Assembly (NCBI RefSeq): GCF_000332235.1
Contig: NZ_CM001775.1
Location: forward strand, 1,432,382-1,496,381
Direction of reading: 5' to 3'
DNA: 64,000 nt
Source of the DNA: Geminocystis herdmanii PCC 6308
Lineage (GTDB): Bacteria; Cyanobacteriota; Cyanobacteriia; Cyanobacteriales; Cyanobacteriaceae
In this document: piece after piece, positions 16,977 to 26,042 of the stretch
How positions within the stretch are numbered: position 1 is the first letter of the stretch
Layout of the letters: each line of letters opens with the position of its first letter
The notes under the pieces: model-generated
The model's database searches: none
What the model saw: the letters and a program-made list of their open reading frames with translations, nothing else
Told to the model about the DNA's origin: nothing
Made by a program: the position numbers and the translations under genes

Positions 16977-17864
16977 ATGTCAATTTTTGCCAAAAAGTTA
17001 AAAGATGAAGGTTATTTAGACAATCTACATTTTACCATCATGAATGTGGGTTCAAGAAAATTAAGTATTCAAGATGATTATTCAAATCAGGGCTGGGGAA
17101 TCTTTGCTCCGAATTTAAGTATTTATGGTTTTGATGCCGATGAAGATGCTTGTAACCAAGCTAATGAAGAATTACAACAACGGGGAATTAATTGGCAAGA
17201 ACAACATATTCCTTTAGGATTATCTGATTCTATCGGGGAAAAAGAACTTTATGTTACGAAAGCCCCCATGTGTAGTTCTTTATATCCTCCCAATGAAAGT
17301 TATTTAGCACGTTTTCAAGGCTTACCAGAATTAGTAAATTTGGATTTTTCTATTGGTATTGAAACTACCACATTAGATGCTTTTTGTCTAGAGGAAAAAA
17401 TTCATGAAATTGACTTTTTACAAATAGATGTACAAGGAGCAGATTTAGATGTTTTAAAAGGTGCAATTAATCTCTTAAATAAGACTATTTCTGCTATTCA
17501 AATTGAGGTAGAATTTTCCCATTTATATCTAAATCAACCCTTATTTTCTGATGTGGACATATTTTTAAGAAACCAAAAATTTTCCTTATTTGATATATTT
17601 TTAGCTCATCGCCCTCGTCATCTATTAAATGTGAAATCGTCTAAACATCCTCATGGACAATTACTATGGGGAGACGCTTTTTACCTTCGAGATTTATTAT
17701 CAGAAAATTTTACTAAGGAGGTACGATCGCCCCTTAAACTATTAAAATTAGCTTGTGTCGCTGATGTGTTAGGTTTTTATGATTATGCCTTAGAATTATT
17801 AATTTATTTAACCAATCATTATGGAGATGATCAACAGTATAACTTTAGTTCATTTATCGATTAG
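16977..17864 (+). CDS. FkbM family methyltransferase
   Basis: A 295-residue protein starting 4 bases after the preceding FkbM gene. Motif I is variant (FTIMNVGSRKLSIQDDYSNQ, instead of DVGAN), strand 2 ends in YGFDADEDA, and the signature is IDFLQIDVQGADLDVLKGA. It shares its C-terminal half, including the LWGDAFYLRDLLSENFTKEV element and a final helical section ending in FSSFID, with the product of 1241-2098. They are members of the same subfamily on both sides of the DUF29 array. The weakened motif I (NVGSR) may still bind SAM. Confidence 0.8.
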   Translation: MSIFAKKLKDEGYLDNLHFTIMNVGSRKLSIQDDYSNQGWGIFAPNLSIYGFDADEDACNQANEELQQRGINWQEQHIPLGLSDSIGEKELYVTKAPMCSSLYPPNESYLARFQGLPELVNLDFSIGIETTTLDAFCLEEKIHEIDFLQIDVQGADLDVLKGAINLLNKTISAIQIEVEFSHLYLNQPLFSDVDIFLRNQKFSLFDIFLAHRPRHLLNVKSSKHPHGQLLWGDAFYLRDLLSENFTKEVRSPLKLLKLACVADVLGFYDYALELLIYLTNHYGDDQQYNFSSFID

Positions 17865-18200
17865 GGCGTTAGGTATGGCGTGTTAGGTTTTAGGTTAAAG
17901 AATGAAAAATCAAGGTTTTGATACATTATATAATACAAAAAAAGAATTAAAAAAAATATGAAAAAGTGATTATTGATTATACCAAAGCTATTGAATTAGC
18001 CACTAATTTATAATTTGCTATTGATCATAAAAACGCTTTAGAAGCAAAAATGAAATAAAAGTTAAAACCTTTACTACAAACAAGAGTAAATGTATAATAA
18101 ACTAATGGCTCGATCGAACTGAGGTTAGGTATGATCACGAATACGAGAAAATAATGTTACTATAAAAGTAAGAATAATTAAGCTAAAAAATATATAAAAA
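17865..18200. other. Intergenic region with gene debris
   Basis: 336 bases without an intact gene. It holds GTTAGGT-type short repeats near 17872-17900, the TPR remnant described separately, and TCGAACTGAGGT near 18114-18125, which resembles one end of the inverted repeat found at 46483 and 49390. A matching partner end is not visible here. The last 60 bases are AT-rich and probably hold the promoter of the DUF1350 gene. Confidence 0.5.
17954..18058 (+). pseudogene. TPR-gene fragment
   Basis: One frame reads KYEKVIIDYTKAIELATNL, a stop at 18011-18013, then FAIDHKNALEAKMK and a stop at 18056-18058. DYTKAIEL is the canonical second helix of a TPR unit, so this is a scrap of a TPR protein with a nonsense codon and no start. 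Confidence 0.6.
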
Positions 18201-19025
18201 ATGGTTGGGTCGTGGCAAGAATTTTCGGGAAGTTGGGTTTTAATTCCTAATAATCCCCATGGTATTATTCATTTTTTAGGGGGCGCTTTTGTGGCTACTG
18301 CACCGAATATTACTTATCGTTGGTTATTAGAAAATTTGGCAAAACAAGGGTATATTATTATTGCGACTTCTTTTCTTAATACTTTAGACCACAAGTCGAT
18401 CGCAGTGAATATACAAAACCGTTTAGAAAATATCCTTTCTCGCTTAGAATATAGACTAGGTATTGAATTGAGATATTTACCTATGTATGGATTAGGTCAT
18501 AGTATGGGGTGTAAATTGCATTTATTAATAGGTAGTTTATTTGATATTGAAAGAGCTGGAAATATTTTTATTTCTTTTAATAATTATCCCTTAAAACAAG
18601 CAATTCCTTTCATGGAAAATATTATTCCATCTTTACAAAATAACTTAAAAAATTATTTACAAATAGATAATAGTTTAGAGTTTGAATTTACGCCCTGCCC
18701 CGAAGAAACTAAAGTTATTATTAAAGAAAATTACCAAATTCGGCGTAATTTATTAGTTAAATTTAATAACGATTCGATCGATCAAACTTCCACTTTACAA
18801 CCCATATTAACCAATTTATTTCCCAGTATGGTATCAACATTAACGTTACAAGGGAATCATTTAACGCCTTTAGGGCAAGATATTGATTGGCAACTGGGGG
18901 AAATGTTTACCTCTTTTGATGTGGTGGGAAAATGGTTTAAGGATAATTTTTCAAGGGATTTATATAATTTACATAGAGAAATTTCCCGATGGTTAAATCC
19001 TCTTAATACCCAAAAAATATCATAA
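18201..19025 (+). CDS. DUF1350 family protein (alpha/beta-hydrolase fold)
   Basis: A 274-residue protein matching the DUF1350 family found in cyanobacteria and chloroplasts. Visible features: an N-terminal GSWVLIPNNPHGIIHFLGGA strand-turn typical of the family, PNITYRWLLENLAKQGYIII, and GLGHSMGCKLHLLIGSL with GHSMG as the nucleophile-elbow motif of alpha/beta hydrolases. A hydrophobic middle (FISFNNYPLKQAIPFMENI) and a histidine-bearing segment near the C-terminus (TLQGNHLTPLGQDI) could supply the catalytic His. The function is not established; a lipase or esterase role is inferred from the fold. No cotranscribed partner is apparent. Confidence 0.85.
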   Translation: MVGSWQEFSGSWVLIPNNPHGIIHFLGGAFVATAPNITYRWLLENLAKQGYIIIATSFLNTLDHKSIAVNIQNRLENILSRLEYRLGIELRYLPMYGLGHSMGCKLHLLIGSLFDIERAGNIFISFNNYPLKQAIPFMENIIPSLQNNLKNYLQIDNSLEFEFTPCPEETKVIIKENYQIRRNLLVKFNNDSIDQTSTLQPILTNLFPSMVSTLTLQGNHLTPLGQDIDWQLGEMFTSFDVVGKWFKDNFSRDLYNLHREISRWLNPLNTQKIS

Positions 19026-19160
19026 ATTACTTTACTGCTGATAAATTATCTAATTATTCATAAGCAATAAGAAAAAACAAAATAAGAGAATATTTCCGTA
19101 AGGCTGATTCAAGATATTTTCAGGGATTTCATCAAGAATAATGGGTAAATATTTTACTTA

Positions 19161-19649
19161 TTATTCGATCGAAATAAAACCTTTTAATTTCTGAAAACAT
19201 TGAGAATAATCATTGACAGGCTCAAAATTATTTACCCCTGAATTTTCTATATTGTCTGTCTCGATCGATACATCTTCAGAAATATTATTTTTCTCCACAG
19301 AAATTGACGGCAAATTATCAGAATTATTAATATTAGTAAAAATATACCTTAATTCTTGATCTTCAGCTTCTGAAAAAATAATATTCGGTTTAATTAAACT
19401 AGAAAATTCATAATTAAAACTCTGATTTACTTCTCTTTTTTTTAACCAAATATTTAAAATTTGCTCTACAGAAACAGCTTTTAATCTCCCTTGATAAATC
19501 GCTTCTTTTACTCCTAAAGGCAACCAATGATGAGGATAAATTTTTGTCCATTTCACAATCAATTCTCTCATCTTATAACCATTCAGATCAAAATTATAAT
19601 ATTTGATTAAAACAATTGTCTCTCGAATATCATTTAAACTCTCATTCAC
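19161..19649 (-). CDS. Conserved cyanobacterial hypothetical protein
   Basis: A 162-residue protein of unknown function. The first 75 residues look like a domain (IVKWTKIYPHHWLPLGVKEA, then IYQGRLKAVSVEQILNIWLK) that I associate with conserved cyanobacterial hypothetical proteins: tryptophan-rich, with an 'EAIYQGR...SVEQIL..W' pattern. The rest is acidic and low-complexity (SVEKNNISEDVSIETDNIEN), probably disordered, ending with a short hydrophobic tail (CFQKLKGFISIE). No catalytic motif is seen. Confidence 0.65.
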   Translation of the reverse strand: MNESLNDIRETIVLIKYYNFDLNGYKMRELIVKWTKIYPHHWLPLGVKEAIYQGRLKAVSVEQILNIWLKKREVNQSFNYEFSSLIKPNIIFSEAEDQELRYIFTNINNSDNLPSISVEKNNISEDVSIETDNIENSGVNNFEPVNDYSQCFQKLKGFISIE

Positions 19650-19711
19650 CGGTTTTTTTACTCATTATTAAGATAAAATCTATGATATATTAATCAGAAC
19701 CAAATTAAACC

Positions 19712-19853
19712 TATAGCAATCCGAAATCATTTGTGAGAAATAAAATAATATTCTGAAATACTTTTGTAATAATATTTTATTGATTATTGTTACAAATTGC
19801 TAAATTATACCTAATCAATATCTTACAAATCAAATGGATTCGCTATCATATAG
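19712..19853. mobile_element. Possible MITE remnant with degenerate terminal inverted repeats
   Basis: The left end TATAGCAATCCGAAATCATT is mirrored by the right-hand sequence whose complement reads TATAGCGAATCCATTTGATT, with further similarity (TGTGAG/TGTAAG). The interval is about 140 bases, AT-rich and non-coding. TATAGCAATCC-type ends also appear at 40333. It lies between the hypothetical gene and the intact hicBA pair and is degenerate, hence only a tentative call. Confidence 0.4.
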
Positions 19854-19992
19854 CAATTCTAAAGCAGTTGTAAATATTTAATTATACTCGGAAAGAGGAA
19901 TTATTTTCGACATTTTGTTAAAAAGATAAAAAAGTTAAAATATTGAGTAAGTTTTATTATAATAAACAATTATCAACAAAAAAAGAAGTACA

Positions 19993-20247
19993 ATGTTAAT
20001 GAATTATATTGATGAAGCGATGAAAATAGCTGTTTATGAAATAATAGAAGATGATCATAGTTATTGGGGTGAAATTCCTAACTTTCAAGGTGTATGGGCT
20101 AATCATGAAACCTTAGAAGGTTGTAGAAGTGAATTAAAAGAAGCATTAAGTGATTGGATTGCTTTGCGTTTAAAATTAGGCTTAGAAATACCCATTATTA
20201 ATGGTATAAATCTTAATGAAATTAATCAACCCCTTATTTCTGTATAA
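19993..20247 (+). CDS. hicB: HicB family antitoxin
   Basis: An 84-residue HicB-like antitoxin with a partial RNase H fold: MKIAVYEIIEDDHSYWGEIP, then NFQGVWANHETLEGCRSELK and EALSDWIALRLKLGLEIPII. This is the textbook pattern of a short strand-rich half followed by the E-rich helix. The ATG at 19993 is chosen, with a second ATG at 19999. It precedes the HicA toxin by 14 bases, so this is a HicBA operon in the antitoxin-first order common in cyanobacteria. It binds and blocks HicA and represses its own promoter in studied homologs. Confidence 0.9.
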   Translation: MLMNYIDEAMKIAVYEIIEDDHSYWGEIPNFQGVWANHETLEGCRSELKEALSDWIALRLKLGLEIPIINGINLNEINQPLISV

Positions 20248-20261
20248 AATCATGATAAATT

Positions 20262-20477
20262 ATGCCCAAATTAACACCTGTTTCTTGGAAAGAATTAGTT
20301 ACAAAGTTAAATGAATTAGGTTTTGAAGGGCCATTTTCAGGTGGTAAACATCCACAAATGCGCAAAGGAAATGTTACGTTAATTATCCCAAATCCCCATA
20401 AAAAAGAAATTAGTATCGGATTATTGCAAAGAATATTACGTCAAGCTAATATATCTCGTGAAGAATGGTTACAGTAA
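20262..20477 (+). CDS. hicA: HicA mRNA interferase toxin
   Basis: A 71-residue dsRBD-like toxin. MPKLTPVSWKELVTKLNELG is the canonical HicA start, and FSGGKHPQMRKGNVTLIIPN contains the SGGKH motif with the catalytic histidine, followed by PHKKEISIGLLQRILRQANI and SREEWLQ. Length and motifs are complete, so it should be active if expressed. Compare the broken pair at 11229-11501 and the second intact pair at 30455-30912. Confidence 0.92.
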   Translation: MPKLTPVSWKELVTKLNELGFEGPFSGGKHPQMRKGNVTLIIPNPHKKEISIGLLQRILRQANISREEWLQ

Positions 20478-20573
20478 TCGACATCAATACTTAAAATGAA
20501 TAATGTACAATGACCGATAAATATAACAAGTCAAGTATAATTATTAATTGCCTAATACTTAATTAATTTTCCC

Positions 20574-21659
20574 ATGTCTCGACCTGTTTTATACCTCGCT
20601 ATCACAAATCATGGATTCGGTCACGCAGTGCGAATGGCTACTATTGCATCACAGATACAAAAATTAAATTCAGACATACTATTAGTATTAGTGACAACTG
20701 CTCCTCGATGGTTGTTAGAATCTTATATTGAAGGTGATTTTATTTATCGTTATCGCGCCTTTGATGTGGGAGTCATTCAGTTAGATAGTTTGAAGATGGA
20801 TTTAGAGGCGACTAAAGAAAAAATGACAGAGTATCGTCTTCGAGAAAATGAGATTGTAGCGGGAGAAGTTGAGTTTATCAGTATCAACAAAGTAGGCTTG
20901 ATTTTAGCTGATATTCCAGCTATGGTAACATCGATCGCACAAAAAGCAAATATTCCTTGTTGGATGATGAGTAATTTTGGTTGGGATTTTATTTATCGCA
21001 GTTGGGGAGGAGAATTTAATGATATTGCCGATTGGTTAAGTAACAATTATCAAAAATGTCAGCGTTTGTTTCGTTTACCTTTAGCTGAGGAAATGGCTAG
21101 TTTTCCCGTGAGAGAAAATGTCGGTTTAACAGGAGGGATTCCCCGTTACACTGAGTCGGAGTTGCGAGAAAAATTTAATCTTACCACCCCAAAAGAAAAA
21201 ACTGTTTTATTGACTTTTGGCGGTTTAGGTATTGATGCGATACCCTACGAAAATTTGAGTCGTTTCCCTGATTGGCAGTTTATCACTTTTGCGAATAATG
21301 CCCCTGATTTACCTAATTTACTGAATATTACCAGTAGGCTCGATCGACCTGTGGATTTCATGCCTTTATGTGGTAGAGTCATGTCTAAACCCGGATTTAG
21401 TACCTTTTCTGAAAGTATGCGGTTAGATATTCCCGTGATTAGTCTCACCAGAGAAGGTTTTGCCGAAGCCGAAATTTTGTTACAGGGTTTAGCAAATCAT
21501 AGTTACCATCAAATAGTTAATTATCAAGAATTTTTTGATAGTAATTGGGATTTCTTAAAACAAGAATTATTACCCCCTCAAAGTAATCAGCAAATAGAAA
21601 AAAATGGCACAGAAATAATTGCCCAAGAAATAGTTAATTTTTTCACAAACCAAAGCTAA
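20574..21659 (+). CDS. MurG/UGT-like glycosyltransferase family protein
   Basis: A 361-residue protein with a GT-B-like two-lobe layout. The N-terminus YLAITNHGFGHAVRMATIAS has the glycine-His loop seen in GT28/MurG-like enzymes and in the N-terminal domain of L-arabinokinase-like proteins. The second half has TVLLTFGGLGIDAIPY and LCGRVMSKPGFSTFSESMRL, a nucleotide-sugar binding loop pattern (SKPG.ST..E). Cyanobacterial homologs are usually annotated simply as glycosyltransferases; donor and acceptor are unknown. It stands alone and is followed by a palindrome at 21662-21682. Confidence 0.7.
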   Translation: MSRPVLYLAITNHGFGHAVRMATIASQIQKLNSDILLVLVTTAPRWLLESYIEGDFIYRYRAFDVGVIQLDSLKMDLEATKEKMTEYRLRENEIVAGEVEFISINKVGLILADIPAMVTSIAQKANIPCWMMSNFGWDFIYRSWGGEFNDIADWLSNNYQKCQRLFRLPLAEEMASFPVRENVGLTGGIPRYTESELREKFNLTTPKEKTVLLTFGGLGIDAIPYENLSRFPDWQFITFANNAPDLPNLLNITSRLDRPVDFMPLCGRVMSKPGFSTFSESMRLDIPVISLTREGFAEAEILLQGLANHSYHQIVNYQEFFDSNWDFLKQELLPPQSNQQIEKNGTEIIAQEIVNFFTNQS

Positions 21660-21661
21660 AT

Positions 21662-21682
21662 GTAGGGTGGGCATTGCCCACC
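21662..21682. repeat. GTAGGGTGGGC palindrome (terminator-like)
   Basis: GGTGGGCATTGCCCACC forms an 8-base stem. It is the reverse complement of the copy at 26957-26973. It lies just after the glycosyltransferase stop and between convergent genes, so it probably acts as a transcription terminator as well as being a dispersed repeat. Confidence 0.6.
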
Positions 21683-21757
21683 AAAAACCATAATTTCTGA
21701 CAATAATTTGACAAATCTTCTTTCTTGGAAACCACCTTATTACCCATTTTCTATCCC

Positions 21758-22618
21758 TTACGACTTATTCCCAAACAACTCACTTAAACCTTCCCCTAAC
21801 AAAGATAAACCTGTCACCATCGTTGTCATTGCCAATCCGGGAAATAATGCAGTCCACCAAATTCCAGTCGGTAACGCATCTAAAGCCATTTTCAAATCAT
21901 GCCCCCATTCTGGCACATCTTCGGGCAATCCTAAACCTAAAAACCCTAACCCCCCTAAAATCAAAATCGCATCCGCCGCATTAAGAGTAAATAAAACAGG
22001 TACACTTTGAATTACATTGAAAAATAAGTATTTCGATAAAATTCTCATAGGTGATGCTCCCATTGCCTTCGCCGCCTCAATATATAACTCGGTTTTAACG
22101 CTTGTGGTATGATTACGCACGACTCGATAATATTGAGGAATATAGGAAATCGATAAGGCTAAAGCGGCATTAATAACTCCCCTACCCACCACAAAAGCGA
22201 GGGTGACAGATAATAATAAACCGGGGAGAGTATAAATAGTGTCCATTAAAAACAGTAAAATTTTGTCAGTTTTTCCACCAAAATAACCACTAATTAATCC
22301 CAAAGGTACTCCTATAATTAAACTAAAAGATGTTGCTAATAAAACCACTTTTAAAGCGGCTTGTGTTCCAAAAATTGTTCTAGAAAAAACATCATATCCT
22401 TGACTACTTGTACCGAACCAATATTCAGCATTTGGAGCTTGATGTATAGGATTTTTTAAGGATTCTAAAGGGTTTTGAATCAGCCCCATATTTTGCAATA
22501 AAGGAGCAGAAAAAGCTAGAAAAATAAAGATAATAGTAATAGTCAATCCCACTAACATTAAAATACTAGAAAGAGATTTATAATTATTTTTTTTTAGATA
22601 TATTTTATTAGCAATCAT
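21758..22618 (-). CDS. Peptide/nickel-type ABC transporter permease (DppC/OppC-like)
   Basis: A 286-residue integral membrane protein with about six predicted membrane spans, the first near residues 18-42 (LMLVGLTITIIFIFLAFSAP). The periplasmic N-terminal loop (NPLESLKNPIHQAPNAEYWF) is characteristic of the DppC/OppC subfamily. The ATPase-coupling EAA loop is EAAKAMGASPMRILSKYLFF at about 181-200. It imports oligopeptides or related solutes together with a DppB-type subunit, probably the one at 60200-61225, 38 kb away. A scattered arrangement of these subunits is common in cyanobacteria. No binding protein or ATPase gene of this type is in the window. Confidence 0.88.
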   Translation of the reverse strand: MIANKIYLKKNNYKSLSSILMLVGLTITIIFIFLAFSAPLLQNMGLIQNPLESLKNPIHQAPNAEYWFGTSSQGYDVFSRTIFGTQAALKVVLLATSFSLIIGVPLGLISGYFGGKTDKILLFLMDTIYTLPGLLLSVTLAFVVGRGVINAALALSISYIPQYYRVVRNHTTSVKTELYIEAAKAMGASPMRILSKYLFFNVIQSVPVLFTLNAADAILILGGLGFLGLGLPEDVPEWGHDLKMALDALPTGIWWTALFPGLAMTTMVTGLSLLGEGLSELFGNKS

Positions 22619-22623
22619 AAATT

Positions 22624-22658
22624 GAGAATTAAGAATTAAGAATTAAGAATTAAGAATT
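22624..22658. repeat. Heptamer tandem repeat (AAGAATT)n
   Basis: About five copies of the 7-base unit AAGAATT just upstream of the DppC-like gene. It is the short tandemly repeated repetitive (STRR) type of cyanobacterial heptamer; related tracts lie at 33201-33231, 49616-49648 and 57317-57360. Confidence 0.8.
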
Positions 22659-22804
22659 ATATCAATTTTCGATCGTTACTTAAAATTAAATATATTGTAG
22701 GTTGGTTTGAGGATACGAAATCCAACAAAATCAGTAAAAAAATACAGGCAAGATGCCTGTTTTACGGTGGGAAAATCAATCATTGTCTTTGAAAATTAAT
22801 ATAA

Positions 22805-24124
22805 TCAAGCAAGACGAGAAATAATCGATTCTGGGGGCATTTGGGCGATAATTTCACTGATGATAGTATCAACTCCTGAGTTACCCCAAGTACAACCATT
22901 TTCTAAATATACTTGAGCAGTTTTTCCGACTAAATATGAACCATAACCTGCCATTGTACCCTGTGCAAGAGCAGTGGTTGCTAAAGTGGTAAAACTACTA
23001 GGATTTTCCCATAAACTGTTGATGGCATAGCTAGTTTTGGCAAAACCTAACATTGTTATTGAGACAATTTCTGTTAATAATAATCCCCCTAAACTTTTAA
23101 CAATGGTTTGCCATAAATTTCCTGCTTCATAACTGGTAATGGGTAAACCATATAATCTTGCTAAGGCACGAATCATGGTTAAATCGGTGATTAATCCTCC
23201 GATTAAATCTAGTATTACGATCGGATTTATGGCTACAATTAAGGCTTTATATTTAGCATAGCGCCAGATAATATCTTCTGCTTCTTTACTTCTAATTTGT
23301 ATGGTTTTATGGGCTATATTTTTTTGAGCAATTTTAGCTTGATTGAGAGAATTTAATGCTAATAATGCTTTACCCTCTCTATTTAATATAGTTAGGATTT
23401 TTTCTTGTAATGAGGTGATATTTGGTGGAGGATATTCCCATTCTTCTTGAATTGTACCGTCTGCTAATTCTATCCTTAAATTAATCGGTTGAGGTTCAGC
23501 AGAAATTAAGACAATTTCATCGGGGGTAAATAGAGGTTTTTTTGTTTGGTTGCTTAATTGTTGCAGTTGTTGATAGATAGATGTTAAATCAGTTTCGGGA
23601 TATAAATCTATCTTATTAAAGACTAATATTAAAGGTTTTTTTGCTTGTCTTAATTCTAATAGTGCTAAATATTCAGTACGAGTAATATCTCCTGAGATGA
23701 CAAACAAAATTAAATCTGATTGTTGACTAATTTCTTTTGCCATATTTGCCCTATTTTCGCCGTCAATTTCATCGAGTCCGGGGGTGTCTATTAACTCGAT
23801 TTGTATTTTACCGCTGGGGGGAGTCCAACGAATAGATTTAGGCCATTTTGTTACCCCATTTATTGGTCCTGTGGTTAATATTTTTTCTCCTAATAGGGCA
23901 TTAATAACCGATGATTTACCCCGACTTACTAAACCAAAAGCTGATATTTTTATCATCTGTTGTTCTAGTTTTTCTACTGCAGATTTTAAGTTTCTTAAAT
24001 CATCCCTTACGGCGGATTGTAATTCCATATTGGGGGGATAATTCCAATGACGTTTTTTACTAGAATACCATGCGATCGACTGTTGTAAACTACTACGAGC
24101 TAAGGAATATAAAGAAGTGGTCAT
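22805..24124 (-). CDS. Dynamin/Era-like GTPase with DUF697-type membrane domain
   Basis: A 439-residue protein. G1 is GLVSRGKS (64-71), G3 is DTPG (113-116) and G4 is NKID (about 168). These fit a TRAFAC GTPase related to Era and YeeP/YcjF-type proteins. From about residue 285 the helices LIVAINPIVILDLIGGLITD and SLGGLLLTEIVSITML are amphipathic or hydrophobic, matching DUF697 proteins, which are membrane-associated. Cyanobacteria often encode several such GTPases; the cellular role is unknown and membrane remodelling is only a guess. The upstream leader includes a GGGGTGTT-type repeat at about 24151-24175. Confidence 0.8.
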   Translation of the reverse strand: MTTSLYSLARSSLQQSIAWYSSKKRHWNYPPNMELQSAVRDDLRNLKSAVEKLEQQMIKISAFGLVSRGKSSVINALLGEKILTTGPINGVTKWPKSIRWTPPSGKIQIELIDTPGLDEIDGENRANMAKEISQQSDLILFVISGDITRTEYLALLELRQAKKPLILVFNKIDLYPETDLTSIYQQLQQLSNQTKKPLFTPDEIVLISAEPQPINLRIELADGTIQEEWEYPPPNITSLQEKILTILNREGKALLALNSLNQAKIAQKNIAHKTIQIRSKEAEDIIWRYAKYKALIVAINPIVILDLIGGLITDLTMIRALARLYGLPITSYEAGNLWQTIVKSLGGLLLTEIVSITMLGFAKTSYAINSLWENPSSFTTLATTALAQGTMAGYGSYLVGKTAQVYLENGCTWGNSGVDTIISEIIAQMPPESIISRLA

Positions 24125-24264
24125 TTTGAATCATTTAAAGGTGATAGGGTATTGGGGTGTTGGGGTGTTAGGGTGATAGATTTTCAGATAAGTTTCAGGA
24201 AATTAATACATAATTAATTCTGGGTTAAGTTAATTAAAATTTGACTTTATTATTATCAATAATT

Positions 24265-24459
24265 TTACTCTAATAAATCAGTTTTATGATCTTTTAATAA
24301 AGGTAATCTTTCACCTCTAAAAATTTCTTCACTACTTTTTCCTATTTCTTCTAATAAGTCTAATAATTCACTCCCTAATTTTTGACCTATAATCACACTA
24401 GGAGTTAAAAAACCTAAAACTATTGATGTTAAAATTGTTCGATCGAGTTTATCATTCAT
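24265..24459 (-). CDS. Small conserved hypothetical protein
   Basis: Sixty-four residues: an N-terminal hydrophobic stretch (TILTSIVLGFLTPSVIIGQK) that could insert in or lie on a membrane, then an acidic helix (LGSELLDLLEEIGKSSEEIF) and a basic tail. It has the look of a small cyanobacterial protein and is preserved as an open frame with a stop next to an AT-rich spacer. No function can be assigned. It is on the same strand as the GTPase at 22805-24124, 140 bases upstream of it. Confidence 0.45.
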   Translation of the reverse strand: MNDKLDRTILTSIVLGFLTPSVIIGQKLGSELLDLLEEIGKSSEEIFRGERLPLLKDHKTDLLE

Positions 24460-24599
24460 AATAAATAATTGGATAGTTAATCATTAATTACTGACTATTA
24501 TAAACTTTAACAATATTTAGGGGCATTTTCCCAACAACTTCGATTATTTAATCTATAATTAAGATTCGTATTGTTATCCGTTGAGATTTTGTTGTAAAA

Positions 24600-26042
24600 A
24601 TGTTGAAAAATTCTTGGGCTAAAATTACCGTTGCGTTAATTTCTTTAATCAGTCAAACTGTAATTTCCTTTCCAGTCAAAGCCGTAACTAATCCTTATTG
24701 TCAATTTGATCAAAATGCGATCGCCACTAAAGACAGTTTACGAGAAAATGCCATAACTGGAAATTCCAGCGTTCAACAAGAATACAAACAAATTTTACAA
24801 CAACACCGAGATTTATTGCTGAACTGTCGCCGTAATCATTGGTTAAAAGAACAAGCAATTTGGTTACGGATTTACCCTTGTGATGTGCGTAATGGTTCGA
24901 TCGAAAAGGTATTAGATACTATAGTTAATAGGGGTTATAACACCGTTTATATCGAAGTGTTTTTCGATAGTCAAGTATTGTTACCTAAAGCTGGTAATTA
25001 CACACCATGGCCTAGTGTAGTGGATATGGCAGGTTATGAAAATCGAGACTTATATGCGGAAACTCTTCAAAAAGGACGAGAAAGGGGCTTAAAAATGTAC
25101 GCATGGCTATTTTCCATGAATTATGGCTATTTATACTCCCAAAGACCAGATAGACAAAATGTATTAGCTCGTAATGGTCGAGGACAAACTAGCGTTGACT
25201 TTGTGCACGATCGATCTCAAGCCTTCATTGACCCATATAATGCCCAAGCTCGTCAAGACTACACACAATTATTACAAGCGGTTATACAAAGAAGACCAGA
25301 CGGAGTGCTATTCGATTATATACGTTATCCCCGTGGTAGTGGTAAAGATTCCGTAGCGGGTAAAGTAAAAGACTTATGGATTTATAGCGATGCGTCAAAA
25401 CAAACTCTTTTGCGACGGGCGCAAAATCAACAAGGTAGATGGTTATTAGAAAGATACCTCAATCAAGGAGTGATTAACGCTAACGACTTAGCACAAATGA
25501 GAAGTTTATACCCCAATGAAACAACTCCCCTATGGCAAGGAAGAAGTCCATCAGCACCGAGTAACCTATCCGCAGTACAATTAGATATTTGGTATTTTAC
25601 CGTTGCCCATGCGGCGCAGGGAGTTTTAGACTTTCTCAATTTTGCCTCCAACCAAGTTAAACAAAGAGGCATTCCCACAGGCGCAGTATTTTTTCCCGAC
25701 GGCAATCAAGTCGTAGGAGATGTTGGCTTTGATTCTCGTTTGCAACCTTGGGATAGTTTTCCCCAAAGTATGGAATGGCACGTTATGTCTTATGCTTTAT
25801 GTGGTAATCCTAACTGTATTGTAGATCAAGTCAAAAGAGTATTAGCGTCATCCTCTCAAGGTTCAAATGTCAAGCCCGTATTAGCAGGATTTTGGGGCAG
25901 AAATGATGGGCAACGCCCTTCTTTAGAGTCGCAAATGGAAGCCATCAGGGTATCCGCAAAACCCGTACAATCCATCAGTCATTTTGCCTATTCATGGTTA
26001 GAAAGAGAGCATACCCGACAACGAGAAAGTTGCAATAATTAG
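24600..26042 (+). CDS. GHL10-type glycoside-hydrolase-like secreted protein
   Basis: A 480-residue protein with an N-terminal signal (WAKITVALISLISQTVISFP, probable cleavage after VKA at about 29). The rest is a TIM-barrel-like putative glycosidase of the DUF4015/GHL10 group: AIWLRIYPCDVRNGSIEKVL, then YNTVYIEVFFDSQVLLPKAG, the MYAWLFSMNYGYLY strand, and RRPDGVLFDYIRYP with an acidic residue at the end of a strand. Paired cysteines (GNPNCIVDQ and others) fit export. Family activity is not well defined; peptidoglycan or exopolysaccharide could be the substrate. Confidence 0.75.
   Translation: MLKNSWAKITVALISLISQTVISFPVKAVTNPYCQFDQNAIATKDSLRENAITGNSSVQQEYKQILQQHRDLLLNCRRNHWLKEQAIWLRIYPCDVRNGSIEKVLDTIVNRGYNTVYIEVFFDSQVLLPKAGNYTPWPSVVDMAGYENRDLYAETLQKGRERGLKMYAWLFSMNYGYLYSQRPDRQNVLARNGRGQTSVDFVHDRSQAFIDPYNAQARQDYTQLLQAVIQRRPDGVLFDYIRYPRGSGKDSVAGKVKDLWIYSDASKQTLLRRAQNQQGRWLLERYLNQGVINANDLAQMRSLYPNETTPLWQGRSPSAPSNLSAVQLDIWYFTVAHAAQGVLDFLNFASNQVKQRGIPTGAVFFPDGNQVVGDVGFDSRLQPWDSFPQSMEWHVMSYALCGNPNCIVDQVKRVLASSSQGSNVKPVLAGFWGRNDGQRPSLESQMEAIRVSAKPVQSISHFAYSWLEREHTRQRESCNN

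Noticed and set aside
18114-18125. TCGAACTGAGGT as a third copy of the mobile element around 46483
   Set aside because: Only one end is present, preceded by CGATCG rather than TTTATG; no mirrored partner nearby.
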